From Kribbella monticola (lineage in GTDB: Bacteria; Actinomycetota; Actinomycetes; Propionibacteriales; Kribbellaceae), in the NCBI RefSeq assembly GCF_003261635.1, contig NZ_QFXK01000033.1:248001-312000 (forward strand): 64,000 nucleotides of DNA, in the 5' to 3' direction. The notes under the pieces are model-generated. The model had not been told where the DNA came from. It made no database searches and saw only the letters and a list, made by a program, of their open reading frames with translations. The position numbers and the translations under genes were made by a program. This document shows, one piece after another, positions 9,419 to 18,000 of this stretch (its first letter is position 1; every line of letters starts with the position of its first letter).

Positions 9419-10327
9419 ATGGACGACAGGGTGCTGGTCACGGGAGCCGCCGGCTTCATCGGACGCGCGGTGGTGGCCGCGCTGCGGGAGCGGGACGTCC
9501 CGGTGACGGCCGTCGATCGGGAACCGCCGGATCCTTCGTGGGACTCAGGCGTGGAGGCGATCACCGGCGATCTCGCCGAGCAGGAGGTCTGCATCTCGGC
9601 CTTCGAGACCCGGCCGCGCGCAGTGGTCCACCTCGCCGCCCTGACCTCCGTACTTCGGTCCGTCGACGCCCCGATGCGAACCTTCGCCGAGAACGTCACG
9701 ATCACCCAGGTGCTGCTGGAACTCTCCCGCGGCAGCGGCGTCGGCTCCTTCGTGCTCGCCTCCACCAACGCGGTCGTCGGTGACGTTGGTACGTCGACCA
9801 TCACCGCCGACCTCCCGCTGCACCCGCTCACCCCGTACGGCGCGACGAAGGCGGCCGGGGAGATGCTGCTTTCGGCGTACTCAGGCAGCTACGGCCTCAG
9901 TACTGCGGCGCTGCGGTTCACCAACGTCTACGGGCCGGGCATGTCCCACAAGGACAGCTTCGTGCCGCGCCTGATGCGGGCTGCGCTCAGCGACACCGGC
10001 GTCCGGGTGTACGGGGACGGGCAGCAGCGCCGGGACCTCGTGTACATCGACGACGTGGTCGGAGGGATCCTGCTGGCGCTGGAGACGGGCTACAACGGCC
10101 GGGCGATCATCGGCTCGGGCAACTCCGTATCCGTGCTCGAGCTGGTCGACGCAGTACGAGCAGTGACCGGTGCTGCGATCCCGGCTGAGCACGTGGACGC
10201 GCCTGCTGGGGAGATGCCTGCCGTCGTGGTCGACGTGTCGGCCAGTGCCGAGTCGCTGGGTTACCGGCCGAGTGTGTCGCTGTCCGACGGCTTGGCGCGC
10301 ACCTGGAAGTACTTCCGCGACCAGTGA
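9419..10327 (+). CDS. NAD-dependent epimerase/dehydratase (extended SDR)
   Basis: A 302-residue extended short-chain dehydrogenase acting on a nucleotide sugar. The N-terminal Rossmann motif is VLVTGAAGFIG, followed by HLAALT and the catalytic YGATK (YxxxK). RFTNVYGPG and RRDLVYIDDVV are typical of UDP-glucose 4-epimerase and dTDP-glucose dehydratase relatives. The substrate is not resolvable. ATG 9419 is chosen because it puts the Rossmann loop at residues 6-12. The stop codon overlaps the GTG of the next gene (GTGA), so it is translationally coupled to the glycosyltransferase fusion. Confidence 0.85.
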   Translation: MDDRVLVTGAAGFIGRAVVAALRERDVPVTAVDREPPDPSWDSGVEAITGDLAEQEVCISAFETRPRAVVHLAALTSVLRSVDAPMRTFAENVTITQVLLELSRGSGVGSFVLASTNAVVGDVGTSTITADLPLHPLTPYGATKAAGEMLLSAYSGSYGLSTAALRFTNVYGPGMSHKDSFVPRLMRAALSDTGVRVYGDGQQRRDLVYIDDVVGGILLALETGYNGRAIIGSGNSVSVLELVDAVRAVTGAAIPAEHVDAPAGEMPAVVVDVSASAESLGYRPSVSLSDGLARTWKYFRDQ

Positions 10328-12534
10328 GCGGAGTACTGCGTAGGCACTGGCTGCTCGCCATCTTCCTCGTGGCGGGCACGCTGCTCCGCGTGTTGGCGAC
10401 GATCGCCTACCGGCCCGCGATCATCTACGCGGACTCGGTGCACTACCTGGAGAACATGAAGGAGCTGAAGCCCGATCAGCTCAACCCCATCGGCTACGAC
10501 CTCGTACTGCGTCCGCTGGTGGACCTGGGCGGCCTGACCTTCGTGGTGATCGTGCAGCACCTGGTTGGGCTCGGCCTGGGCATCGCGCTCTACGCACTGG
10601 CCCGGCGACTCGGGGTCTACCGCTGGCTGGCCGCAGTGGCGGCCGCGCCGGTCCTGCTCGATGCCTACCAGGTTCAGATCGAGCAGAACATCATGGCCGA
10701 GACCACCTTCGACGTACTGCTCGTCGGCGTGCTGTGGTTGCTCCTGGGTGGCGGGCTGCCGGGTTGGAAGCGCGCCGGCCTGGTCGGCCTCCTGCTAGGC
10801 GCCGCCTTCGCCGTACGCGCTATCGGCATGACCCTGCTCCTCGGCGTCGTGCTCTACCTCGTCGGAGCCGCCTGGCACCACAAGAAGCAGCTCGTACTGC
10901 GTACTGGTGCCGCCGTCGCTGGATTCCTCCTGGTCGTCGCTGCGTACGTCGGCTACTTCCACTCGGAGACCGGGCGCTGGGGTTTCACCGGCGCCGAGAA
11001 CCAGGTGCTGTACGGCCGGACCGCTGTCGTCGCCGACTGCTCCAAGCTGCCGCTCGACGCGGGCACCCGGTTGTTCTGCCCGGTCGAGCCGCTCGGGCAA
11101 CGACTGGGCGTCGACAAGTACGCGCACAACCACTACGGCGATCCGAACTGGCCGTCGCAGCCGCTGCCGCCGGGGACGACCAAGCAGGAGCTCGCTACGA
11201 AGTTCGCCCGGCTGGTGATCCAACACCAGCCGCTGGACGTCACGAAGGCCGCGCTGAAGGACTTCCTCAAGGGCTTCGCGCCGACCCGGACCACCTCGCC
11301 GGACGACGTACCGCTCGACCGGTGGCAGTTCCAGCTGACGTATCCGAACGGAGGCGACCAGAAGACTGCGGACGCGGCCCGGCAGTACGGCGGCTCTGAT
11401 CCTCACGTACATCGCTGGGCGGCGAAGATCCTGCGCGGCTACCAGCTGAACGGTGGCTACACCTCCGGTCTCGCACTGGGCATCTTCGCGCTGATCGGCC
11501 TAGCTGCTGCAATCGGCATCGGCAAGGCTCGGCAGTCCGGACTTCGCGCTGCGGCGCTGCTACCAGCTGCTTGTGGGATCGTGCTGCTGCTCGGATCGGC
11601 CGCCTTCGAGTTCTCCTGGCGGTACCAGCTACCGGGACTCGTGTTCTTCCCGCTCGCCGGGGCGATCGGGTTGACCGCGATCCTCGGGCGCGACCAGGCG
11701 AGGCCCGCGCTCGCGCCGTACCCCGACAAGGTCGACTCCGAGGCTGTGGAGAACTTCCGCAAGGTGCACGGCGCACCGAGCTTCGCGCCGCTGGTCGTGG
11801 TGATTGCCGCCTACAACGAAGCCGGCGGGATCGGCGCGGTGTTGCAGAACATGCCGAAGGAGGGCGGGGGACTGCCGCTCGACGTACTGGTCGTTGTGGA
11901 TGGTGCCTCTGACAACACCGCAGAGGTTGCCGCTGCGCACGGTGCTTACGTCTGCGAGGCACCTGCCAACCGTGGGCAAGGTGCTGCGCTGCGGCTGGGA
12001 TACCAGTTGGCTGCGCAGGGCGGAGCGCAGTACGTGGTGACGACTGATGCGGACGGGCAGTACGACAACAGTGAGCTGGACGTGCTGCTGCAGCCGATCC
12101 TGGACGGCCAGGCCGACTTCGTCACCGGGTCGCGGCGGTTGGGTGAGGAAGATGCCGACAGCAAGTTGCGCTGGCTCGGCGTACGAGTATTCGCAGTACT
12201 GGCGTCGGTGCTGACCCGGCAGAAGCTGACCGACACGTCGTTCGGGTTCCGGGCGATGCGGGCTGAGCTGGCGTGCTCGGTGACGCTGCGCGAGCCGCAG
12301 TACCAGTCGTCGGAGTTGCTGCTCGGCGTGCTGGCCAGTGGAGCGCGCGTGGTGGAGCTGCCGATGACGATGCGGCGCCGCGGCGACGGGACGAGCAAGA
12401 AGGGTCCCGGCCTGGTGTACGGCGCGAACTACGCGCGGGTGATGACGACTACCTGGTGGCGGGAGTTCGTACTTCGACGTCGGCGGCCGGCGTGGCGAAC
12501 ACGTACCGGTCGAACAGCACGAACTTCAGGATGA
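10324..12534 (+). CDS. Fused GT-C membrane protein and GT2 glycosyltransferase
   Basis: A 736-residue two-part protein. Residues 1 to about 460 are a multipass membrane region with a large external loop after the first block of helices, laid out like a GT-C glycosyltransferase of the ArnT/mannosyltransferase kind. From about residue 490 a cytosolic GT2 domain follows: VVVIAAYNEAGGIG, VVDGASDNT, the metal-binding TTDADGQYD and TGSRR, as in dolichyl/polyprenyl-phosphate mannose synthases. One chain could therefore load a sugar onto polyprenyl phosphate and use it outside (inference). The GTG start overlaps the epimerase stop. Its final 86 bp overlap the convergent GtrA gene. Confidence 0.85.
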   Translation: MSGVLRRHWLLAIFLVAGTLLRVLATIAYRPAIIYADSVHYLENMKELKPDQLNPIGYDLVLRPLVDLGGLTFVVIVQHLVGLGLGIALYALARRLGVYRWLAAVAAAPVLLDAYQVQIEQNIMAETTFDVLLVGVLWLLLGGGLPGWKRAGLVGLLLGAAFAVRAIGMTLLLGVVLYLVGAAWHHKKQLVLRTGAAVAGFLLVVAAYVGYFHSETGRWGFTGAENQVLYGRTAVVADCSKLPLDAGTRLFCPVEPLGQRLGVDKYAHNHYGDPNWPSQPLPPGTTKQELATKFARLVIQHQPLDVTKAALKDFLKGFAPTRTTSPDDVPLDRWQFQLTYPNGGDQKTADAARQYGGSDPHVHRWAAKILRGYQLNGGYTSGLALGIFALIGLAAAIGIGKARQSGLRAAALLPAACGIVLLLGSAAFEFSWRYQLPGLVFFPLAGAIGLTAILGRDQARPALAPYPDKVDSEAVENFRKVHGAPSFAPLVVVIAAYNEAGGIGAVLQNMPKEGGGLPLDVLVVVDGASDNTAEVAAAHGAYVCEAPANRGQGAALRLGYQLAAQGGAQYVVTTDADGQYDNSELDVLLQPILDGQADFVTGSRRLGEEDADSKLRWLGVRVFAVLASVLTRQKLTDTSFGFRAMRAELACSVTLREPQYQSSELLLGVLASGARVVELPMTMRRRGDGTSKKGPGLVYGANYARVMTTTWWREFVLRRRRPAWRTRTGRTARTSG

Positions 12535-12898
12535 ACGTGAACCCGTTGGCGGCCAGGTAGGCGCCGCCGGCGAGCACGGTACGCAGCGAGTGGGCGTCGA
12601 TCATCGTCCGGATCCAGTCGTCGGCGACCGTGGTCAGGAACGCGATGACGAAAGCCGAGCCGATCGTGATCAGGACGTACGGCAACAGTTCGCGGGTCGG
12701 GTGGGCCGGGCCCGTGCGGCCCCAGGCCCAGCGCCGGTTCAGCAGGTAGTTCGGGATCGCGCCGGCGGCAAACGCGATCACGCTCGCGGCCGTCGCCGAA
12801 GTACCGATCCAGTAGCAGAGGAAGAACACCAACTGACTGATCGCTGTGGCAACAACCGATGACGCTGAGTAGCGAACTAGAACCCGCACGGGCTCCAT
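12449..12898 (-). CDS. GtrA family membrane protein
   Basis: A 149-residue protein with four hydrophobic helices and the GtrA pattern: an N-terminal RYSASSVVATAISQLVFFL, then AAGAIPNYLLNRRWAWG, and a final FILKFVLFDRYVF. GtrA proteins are thought to translocate polyprenyl-phosphate-linked sugars and usually partner a GT2 enzyme. The fused GT2 protein encoded convergently is the obvious partner. ATG 12898 has CCGGAG about 8 nt upstream. The 3' 86 bp overlap the GT2 reading frame, an unusually long convergent overlap. Confidence 0.85.
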   Translation of the reverse strand: MEPVRVLVRYSASSVVATAISQLVFFLCYWIGTSATAASVIAFAAGAIPNYLLNRRWAWGRTGPAHPTRELLPYVLITIGSAFVIAFLTTVADDWIRTMIDAHSLRTVLAGGAYLAANGFTFILKFVLFDRYVFATPAADVEVRTPATR

Positions 12899-12948
12899 TG
12901 TGCACGCTCCGGAACAACAGGTGCGCTGATTCACAGCAGATTGCCAGC

Positions 12949-12970
12949 AGCCGCTCAGCTGATTGCGGCT
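12949..12970. promoter_or_regulatory. Small dyad in the gtrA/sqdB divergent promoter region
   Basis: AGCCGC (12949-12954) and GCGGCT (12965-12970) flank a 10-nt spacer, between the divergent starts at 12898 and 13030. This is a weak operator candidate; no cognate regulator is apparent. Confidence 0.25.
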
Positions 12971-13029
12971 AGAAGTGGGTAGACAGGGTAAGGAAGACAC
13001 GACTTTTTCCGGAGCAAAGGGGTTACGCC

Positions 13030-14187
13030 GTGCGAGTTCTCGTCCTGGGTGGTGACGGTTACCTAGGGTGGCCGACCGCTTTGCATCTGTCGGACTGTGG
13101 TCACCAGACCGCGGTACTCGACAACTTCGCCCGCCGCGGCTACGACGAGGAACTCGGGGTGCAGAGCCTGGTTCCGATCGAGGACCTGGACACCCGGATC
13201 GCCGCCTGGCACGAGGTCTCCGGGCAGCGCATCACGGCGTACACGGGCGACCTGCTGGACGCGGACTTCGTCTACCGGGTGCTGGCCGAGTTCAAGCCCG
13301 AGGCGATCGTGCACTTCGCCGAGCAGCGGGCCGCGCCGTACTCGATGATCGACCGGCAGCACGCCGTCTACACCCAGCACAACAACGTGATCGGCACGCT
13401 GAACCTGATGTACGCCGTGGCCGAGCTCGACCCGTCGATCCACCTGGTGAAGCTGGGCACGATGGGCGAGTACGGCACACCCAACATCGACATCGAGGAA
13501 GGCTGGCTGGAGGTCGAGCACAACGGCCGCAAGGACCGGATGCTCTACCCGAAGAAGCCGGGCTCGTTCTATCACCTGAGCAAGGTGCACGACTCGCACA
13601 ACCTGGAGTTCGGCTGCCGGATCTGGGGACTGCGGGTCACCGATCTCAACCAGGGCATCGTCTACGGTCAGCAGACGCCGCAGACCGCACAGGACGTCAG
13701 GCTCGCGACCCGGCTGGACTACGACGCCGTCTTCGGCACGGTGCTCAACCGCTTCGTCATCCAGGCCGTGCTCGGCGAGCCGCTCACCGTCTACGGCACC
13801 GGTGGGCAGACCCGCGGGCTGCTGGACATCCGCGACACCGTCGAGTGCATCCGGCTCGCCGTCGAGCATCCGGCCGAGGCGGGCGAGTTCCGGGTCTTCA
13901 ACCAGATGACCGAGAGCTACTCGGTCGGCCAGATCGCCCAGCTGGTCAGCGAATGCTTCCCGGGCCCGGTGCAGGTCGAGCACCTGGAGAACCCGCGGGT
14001 CGAGCAGCCCGAGCACTACTACAACGTGAAGCACACCGGTCTGGTCGGCCTCGGCCTCCAACCGCACCTGCTGTCGGAGACGCTGATCGAGTCCCTCTTC
14101 GACATCGTTGCCGCGAACAAGGACCGCGTCGACCTGAACGCCCTGCTACCGACCGTCCGCTGGAAGGGCGGCGTCAAGACGAGCTGA
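13030..14187 (+). CDS. sqdB: UDP-sulfoquinovose synthase (SQD1/SqdB-like)
   Basis: A 385-residue extended SDR matching plant and cyanobacterial SQD1/SqdB almost block for block from memory: the N-terminal GGDGYLGW, DLNQGIVYG, SSFYHLSKVHDSHN-type block, LDIRDTVECI and EHYYNVKHT. The catalytic residues are present: Thr144 in LGTMGEYG, Tyr181 and Lys185 (YHLSK). The family converts UDP-glucose and sulfite to UDP-sulfoquinovose, the donor for sulfolipid or sulfoglycan head groups. No SQD2/SqdX sulfolipid transferase is visible; the neighbours are the GT-C/GT2 fusion and GtrA. The GTG start follows AAAGGGG. A sulfite-using UDP-hexose enzyme with another product remains possible. Confidence 0.9.
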   Translation: MRVLVLGGDGYLGWPTALHLSDCGHQTAVLDNFARRGYDEELGVQSLVPIEDLDTRIAAWHEVSGQRITAYTGDLLDADFVYRVLAEFKPEAIVHFAEQRAAPYSMIDRQHAVYTQHNNVIGTLNLMYAVAELDPSIHLVKLGTMGEYGTPNIDIEEGWLEVEHNGRKDRMLYPKKPGSFYHLSKVHDSHNLEFGCRIWGLRVTDLNQGIVYGQQTPQTAQDVRLATRLDYDAVFGTVLNRFVIQAVLGEPLTVYGTGGQTRGLLDIRDTVECIRLAVEHPAEAGEFRVFNQMTESYSVGQIAQLVSECFPGPVQVEHLENPRVEQPEHYYNVKHTGLVGLGLQPHLLSETLIESLFDIVAANKDRVDLNALLPTVRWKGGVKTS

Positions 14188-14188
14188 C

Positions 14189-14920
14189 TCAGCGGGTCGC
14201 CGCGACCAGCAGGACAGGCAGTACGGCGAGGAAGCGGTCGCGGCGGCCTCGATCGGCTTGGTCCGCGAGCCAGTCGTCGGCGTCTTGTTGGGTGATCAGG
14301 GCCTTGGCGACCGCGGCCGCCGCTGCCGACTCCAGTTGTGTCGCCAGCTGCGAGTAGTCGGTGACGATCTCGTTGTGCACGGCAACCTCGGGGTCGCGGA
14401 AGCCCTGGTCGAGAAGCAGGTCCCGGTAGCTCCTGGCCGCGCGCGGGGCCGGCGTACGGGACTCGAGGCCGAGCAGGACGACGTCGGTCAGGTCCTGGTC
14501 GGTGCCGTCGAGGAGCAGGAACCCGCAGTCCTGGCCGGCCAGCACGATCCGGCCACCCGGCCGGAGTACACGCCACGCCTCCTCGAGGCTCGGCCGGGGA
14601 TCTTCGAGCAGATGGAACAGCCGGGCGGCGCGGTAGCCGTCGACCGAGGCGTCCTCCAGCGGCAGGTCGTCCGAGCGTGCCACGCGAAACATCGCGCTGG
14701 CCGTGCGCGACCGGGCGACGGCGATGGCGGCGGGATCCGGATCGACGCCGATCGCCTTCAGGTGCGCGGCCGCCAGCTCGGCGACCGCGTGTCCCGCCCC
14801 GCACCCGACATCGACCACCGTCGCCCCCGGCGAGGGGCCCAGCAACTCGTACGACGCCGCCCGCAACGCCCCCGCGCCGGGCAGCCCCTCGATCCGATCC
14901 AGAAAGCTCGCGTCACCCAT
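14189..14920 (-). CDS. Class I SAM-dependent methyltransferase
   Basis: A 243-residue Rossmann methyltransferase. Motif I is VVDVGCGAGHAV; the acidic ribose-binding residue follows at IGVDPDP; the post-I region is RSDDLPLEDASVDG. WRVLRPGGRIVLAGQD is a typical UbiE/Methyltransf_11 motif. The substrate is unknown. I chose ATG 14920 because a MerR-like promoter dyad occupies the DNA just upstream; a GTG at 14947 would place that dyad in the coding region. It converges with sqdB, with one base between their stop codons. Confidence 0.8.
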   Translation of the reverse strand: MGDASFLDRIEGLPGAGALRAASYELLGPSPGATVVDVGCGAGHAVAELAAAHLKAIGVDPDPAAIAVARSRTASAMFRVARSDDLPLEDASVDGYRAARLFHLLEDPRPSLEEAWRVLRPGGRIVLAGQDCGFLLLDGTDQDLTDVVLLGLESRTPAPRAARSYRDLLLDQGFRDPEVAVHNEIVTDYSQLATQLESAAAAAVAKALITQQDADDWLADQADRGRRDRFLAVLPVLLVAATR

Positions 14921-14934
14921 ACCCCCACGCTGCA

Positions 14935-14957
14935 ACTTCAGGTTCACCTGAAGTCAA
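14935..14957 (-). promoter_or_regulatory. MerR-type promoter dyad
   Basis: ACTTCAGGTTCACCTGAAGT (14935-14954) has perfect 9-bp arms and a 2-bp centre. On the minus strand a TTGACT -35 hexamer (14957-14952) overlaps the outer arm, the layout typical of MerR-family promoters. A -10 nineteen bases downstream would be CAGCGT, which is poor. No MerR gene is adjacent; the MerR genes in the window are at 46,274 and 52,538. Confidence 0.5.
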
Positions 14958-15061
14958 GCGCCTCACTCCGGTATGTCCGGATCTTCGAGCCAGATCGAAT
15001 GCGTTGTGGTCGCCGGGCCCGGCAGGTGCACTGACAAGCACCCGTCACCGGAGGTGCACGC

Positions 15062-18000
15062 ATGTCCCGAGCCATCACCAGAGCCGTGATCGGCGTTCTC
15101 AGCATCGGTTTGATCGCCGGTGCCGTGAAGGTCCCCGCCGAGGCCGCCGTCCATCGCAAGCCACCAGCGCTGCAGAAGCAGCGGGAGGCGTCCGTCCCGG
15201 TGACCGTCGTGAAACCGTCGGCCGGTCTGCCGGACCACGACGGCGACCGGACCGTCACCAAGGCCACCGCGATCACCTGGCCGAAACCAGGATCCGCCGA
15301 GGTCGCCCTGTCGCGTCCACTGGGATTCACCACCTCAGCCGGTACTGCGAAGGCCGGCGACCTGCCGGTGAAAGTGGGGCCGACCGCAGCGGCACGGCAC
15401 TTCGGTACTGCGACGGAGAAGGCCGCCGCGGCCGCCACGCCCACCCGGGTGAAGGTCGATCTGCTCGGGCGGAACGGCTCGCAGTTGCGACTGCGGCTGA
15501 GCCGGACCGACGGGCAGGTGACGGCGGGTCCGGTCGCCTTGACCGTCGACTACTCGTCCTTCGCCCAGACGTACGGCGGCGACTGGGCGAACCGGCTGCA
15601 GTTGGTCAAGGTGCCCGACTGTGCGTCCTGTGCGGCGACGACCCTGCCGACCAGGAACACCGGGAACGGCGAGCTGTCCGCCGACGTGATGGCCGGCGGC
15701 GCTCCCGCGACGTACGCGCTGCAAGCGGCGGCCTCCAGTGCGGCCGGTGACTCGACCGCGACCTCGCTGAGCCCGACCGCGACCTGGCAGGTCGGCGGGT
15801 CGTCGGGCGACTTCAACTGGAGCTACCCGATGCAGGTGCCGCCCAGTCTCGGCGGCCCGAGGCCGGACATCTCGCTGGGCTATTCGTCCGGTTCGGTCGA
15901 CGGCCGGACCACCTCGGCGAACAGCCAGTCGTCCTGGGCGGGCGCCGGGTTCGAGCTCACCCCCGGCGGCTCCATCGAACGCCGCTACGCCTCGTGCGCC
16001 TCGAAGTCGGAGCAGTCGGGCAACAACGGCACGAAGGTCACCGGTGACCTGTGCTGGGCCACGGACAACGCGACCTTCACCTTGAACGGTGCCGGCGGCG
16101 AACTGGTCAAGGACGACGCGACCGGTGTCTGGCACCCGCGCAACGACGACGGCACCAAGGTCGAGCACCTGTACGGCGCGGACAACGGCGACGGCGGCCC
16201 CGACGGCACCGGAGTCGGTGGCAAGGGCGAGTACTGGGTCATCACCGACAAGTCGGGCACCAAGTTCTACTTCGGCAAGAACCGGCTGCCCGGCAGCGCC
16301 TCCTCCGACCCGGCCACCAACTCCGTGTGGACGGTCCCCGTCTTCGGCAACAACGCCAAGGACGCCACCCACATCGACGAGCCCTGCCACACCGCGAGTT
16401 TCGCGACGTCGTACTGCGACCAGGCGTACCGCTGGAACCTCGACTACGCGGTCGACACGCACGGCAACACGATGAGGCTGTACTACGACGTCGAGACCAA
16501 CAAGTACGCGCGGAACGTCACCGCGACCTCGGTCTCGACCTACACCAGCGCGGGGAACATCGCACGGATCGAGTACGGCCAGCGGACCGATCAGAAGTTC
16601 ACTGCGCCGGCAGTCGCGAAGGTGGACTTCCTGACCGCCAACCGCTGCTACACCGGAAGCCTCTGCACGCCGGCCGACTACCCGGACACCCCGCTCGACC
16701 AGGAGTGCACCAGCACCTCCAACTGCAACAACCACTTCTATCCGACCTTCTGGACCAAGAAGCGGCTGGCCAAGGTCACCACCTCGATCTGGCGCGGCAC
16801 CAGCTTCCAGCCGGTCAACACCTGGTCCTTCCGGCAGAACTACCTCGACCCTCAAGACAACAGCCGATCCCCGATCCTCTGGCTGGACGGCATCACCAAC
16901 ACCGGACTGGTCGGCGGCGCGCTGGCCACCCCGGAGATGACGTTCTCCGCGATCATGAAGCCGAACCGGGTGATCGCGGTAGGCGACGGTCTACCGGCCT
17001 TCAAGTGGCCGCGCGTGCAGTCGATCACCTACGGCACCGGTGGTCAGTTGACTGTCGGCTACAGCGACCCGCAGTGCAGTCTGCCGGGCAACGTCCCGGC
17101 CGCCCCTGACGCGAACGCGATGCTGTGCCATCCGATCAAGTGGACGCCGAAGGATCAGGCCGAGCGGCAGGACTGGTTCCACAAGTACCTCGTGACGGAG
17201 GTGTCCGAGTCCGACCTGGCGAGCAACGCGGTGCCGGTGCGGACGACCGTGGAGTACGAGGGCGCGCCGGCCTGGCGGCACGACGACGAGGACGGCCTGG
17301 TCGAGGTCGGCCAGAAGACCTGGTCGCAGTGGCGCGGGTTCGGCAAGGTCAAGGTGACCAAGGGCGCCGGTTCCCCAGATCCCCAGGTCACCGAGAACAC
17401 CTACTTCCGTGGCATGGACGGCGATCTCAAGGCCGACGGCAGCACCAAGAGCGTGCAGGTCACCGACTCGGCCGGCGGCACGGTGACCGATGCGAACGCG
17501 TTGTCGGGCGCCGTGCGGGAGCAGTCGACGCTCGACGGGACGACAGTCGTCGACCGCTCGATCACGGACCCGTGGATCTCACCGACGCCCACCGCTACTC
17601 GCCTCAACAGTTGGGGGACCACCAAGGCGTACAAGACCGAAGAGCAAGCCGTCCGGCAGGACCAGCAGGTCGCCGGCGGAGTCCGTAAGAGCGCGTCGGA
17701 GAACCACTACAGCGCCGACGGCGTCCTGGAGTGGACCAGCGACTCGCACAACGCGGCAGTGACGACCGACGACACCTGCACGCGCTACGAGTACACCGGC
17801 AATGCTGCGTTGGGCATCGTCGAGTTGCCTACTCGCAAGCAGACCGTGAGCGTCGGCTGCGACAAGGCGTTCAGCAAGGAGCAGGTGCTGTCGGACCAGA
17901 AGACGGTGTACGACGACGGAGTCGCGCTCGGCGAAGCCAGAGAGACCCAGCGGCTGTCCGGATTCGATGCCGCCGGCAAGGAGATTTACCAGACCGTCAG

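Noticed and set aside
13030..14187. Evidence for a full sulfolipid (SQDG) pathway
   Set aside because: Only the UDP-sulfoquinovose synthase step is visible; no SQD2/SqdX-type transferase is encoded here.
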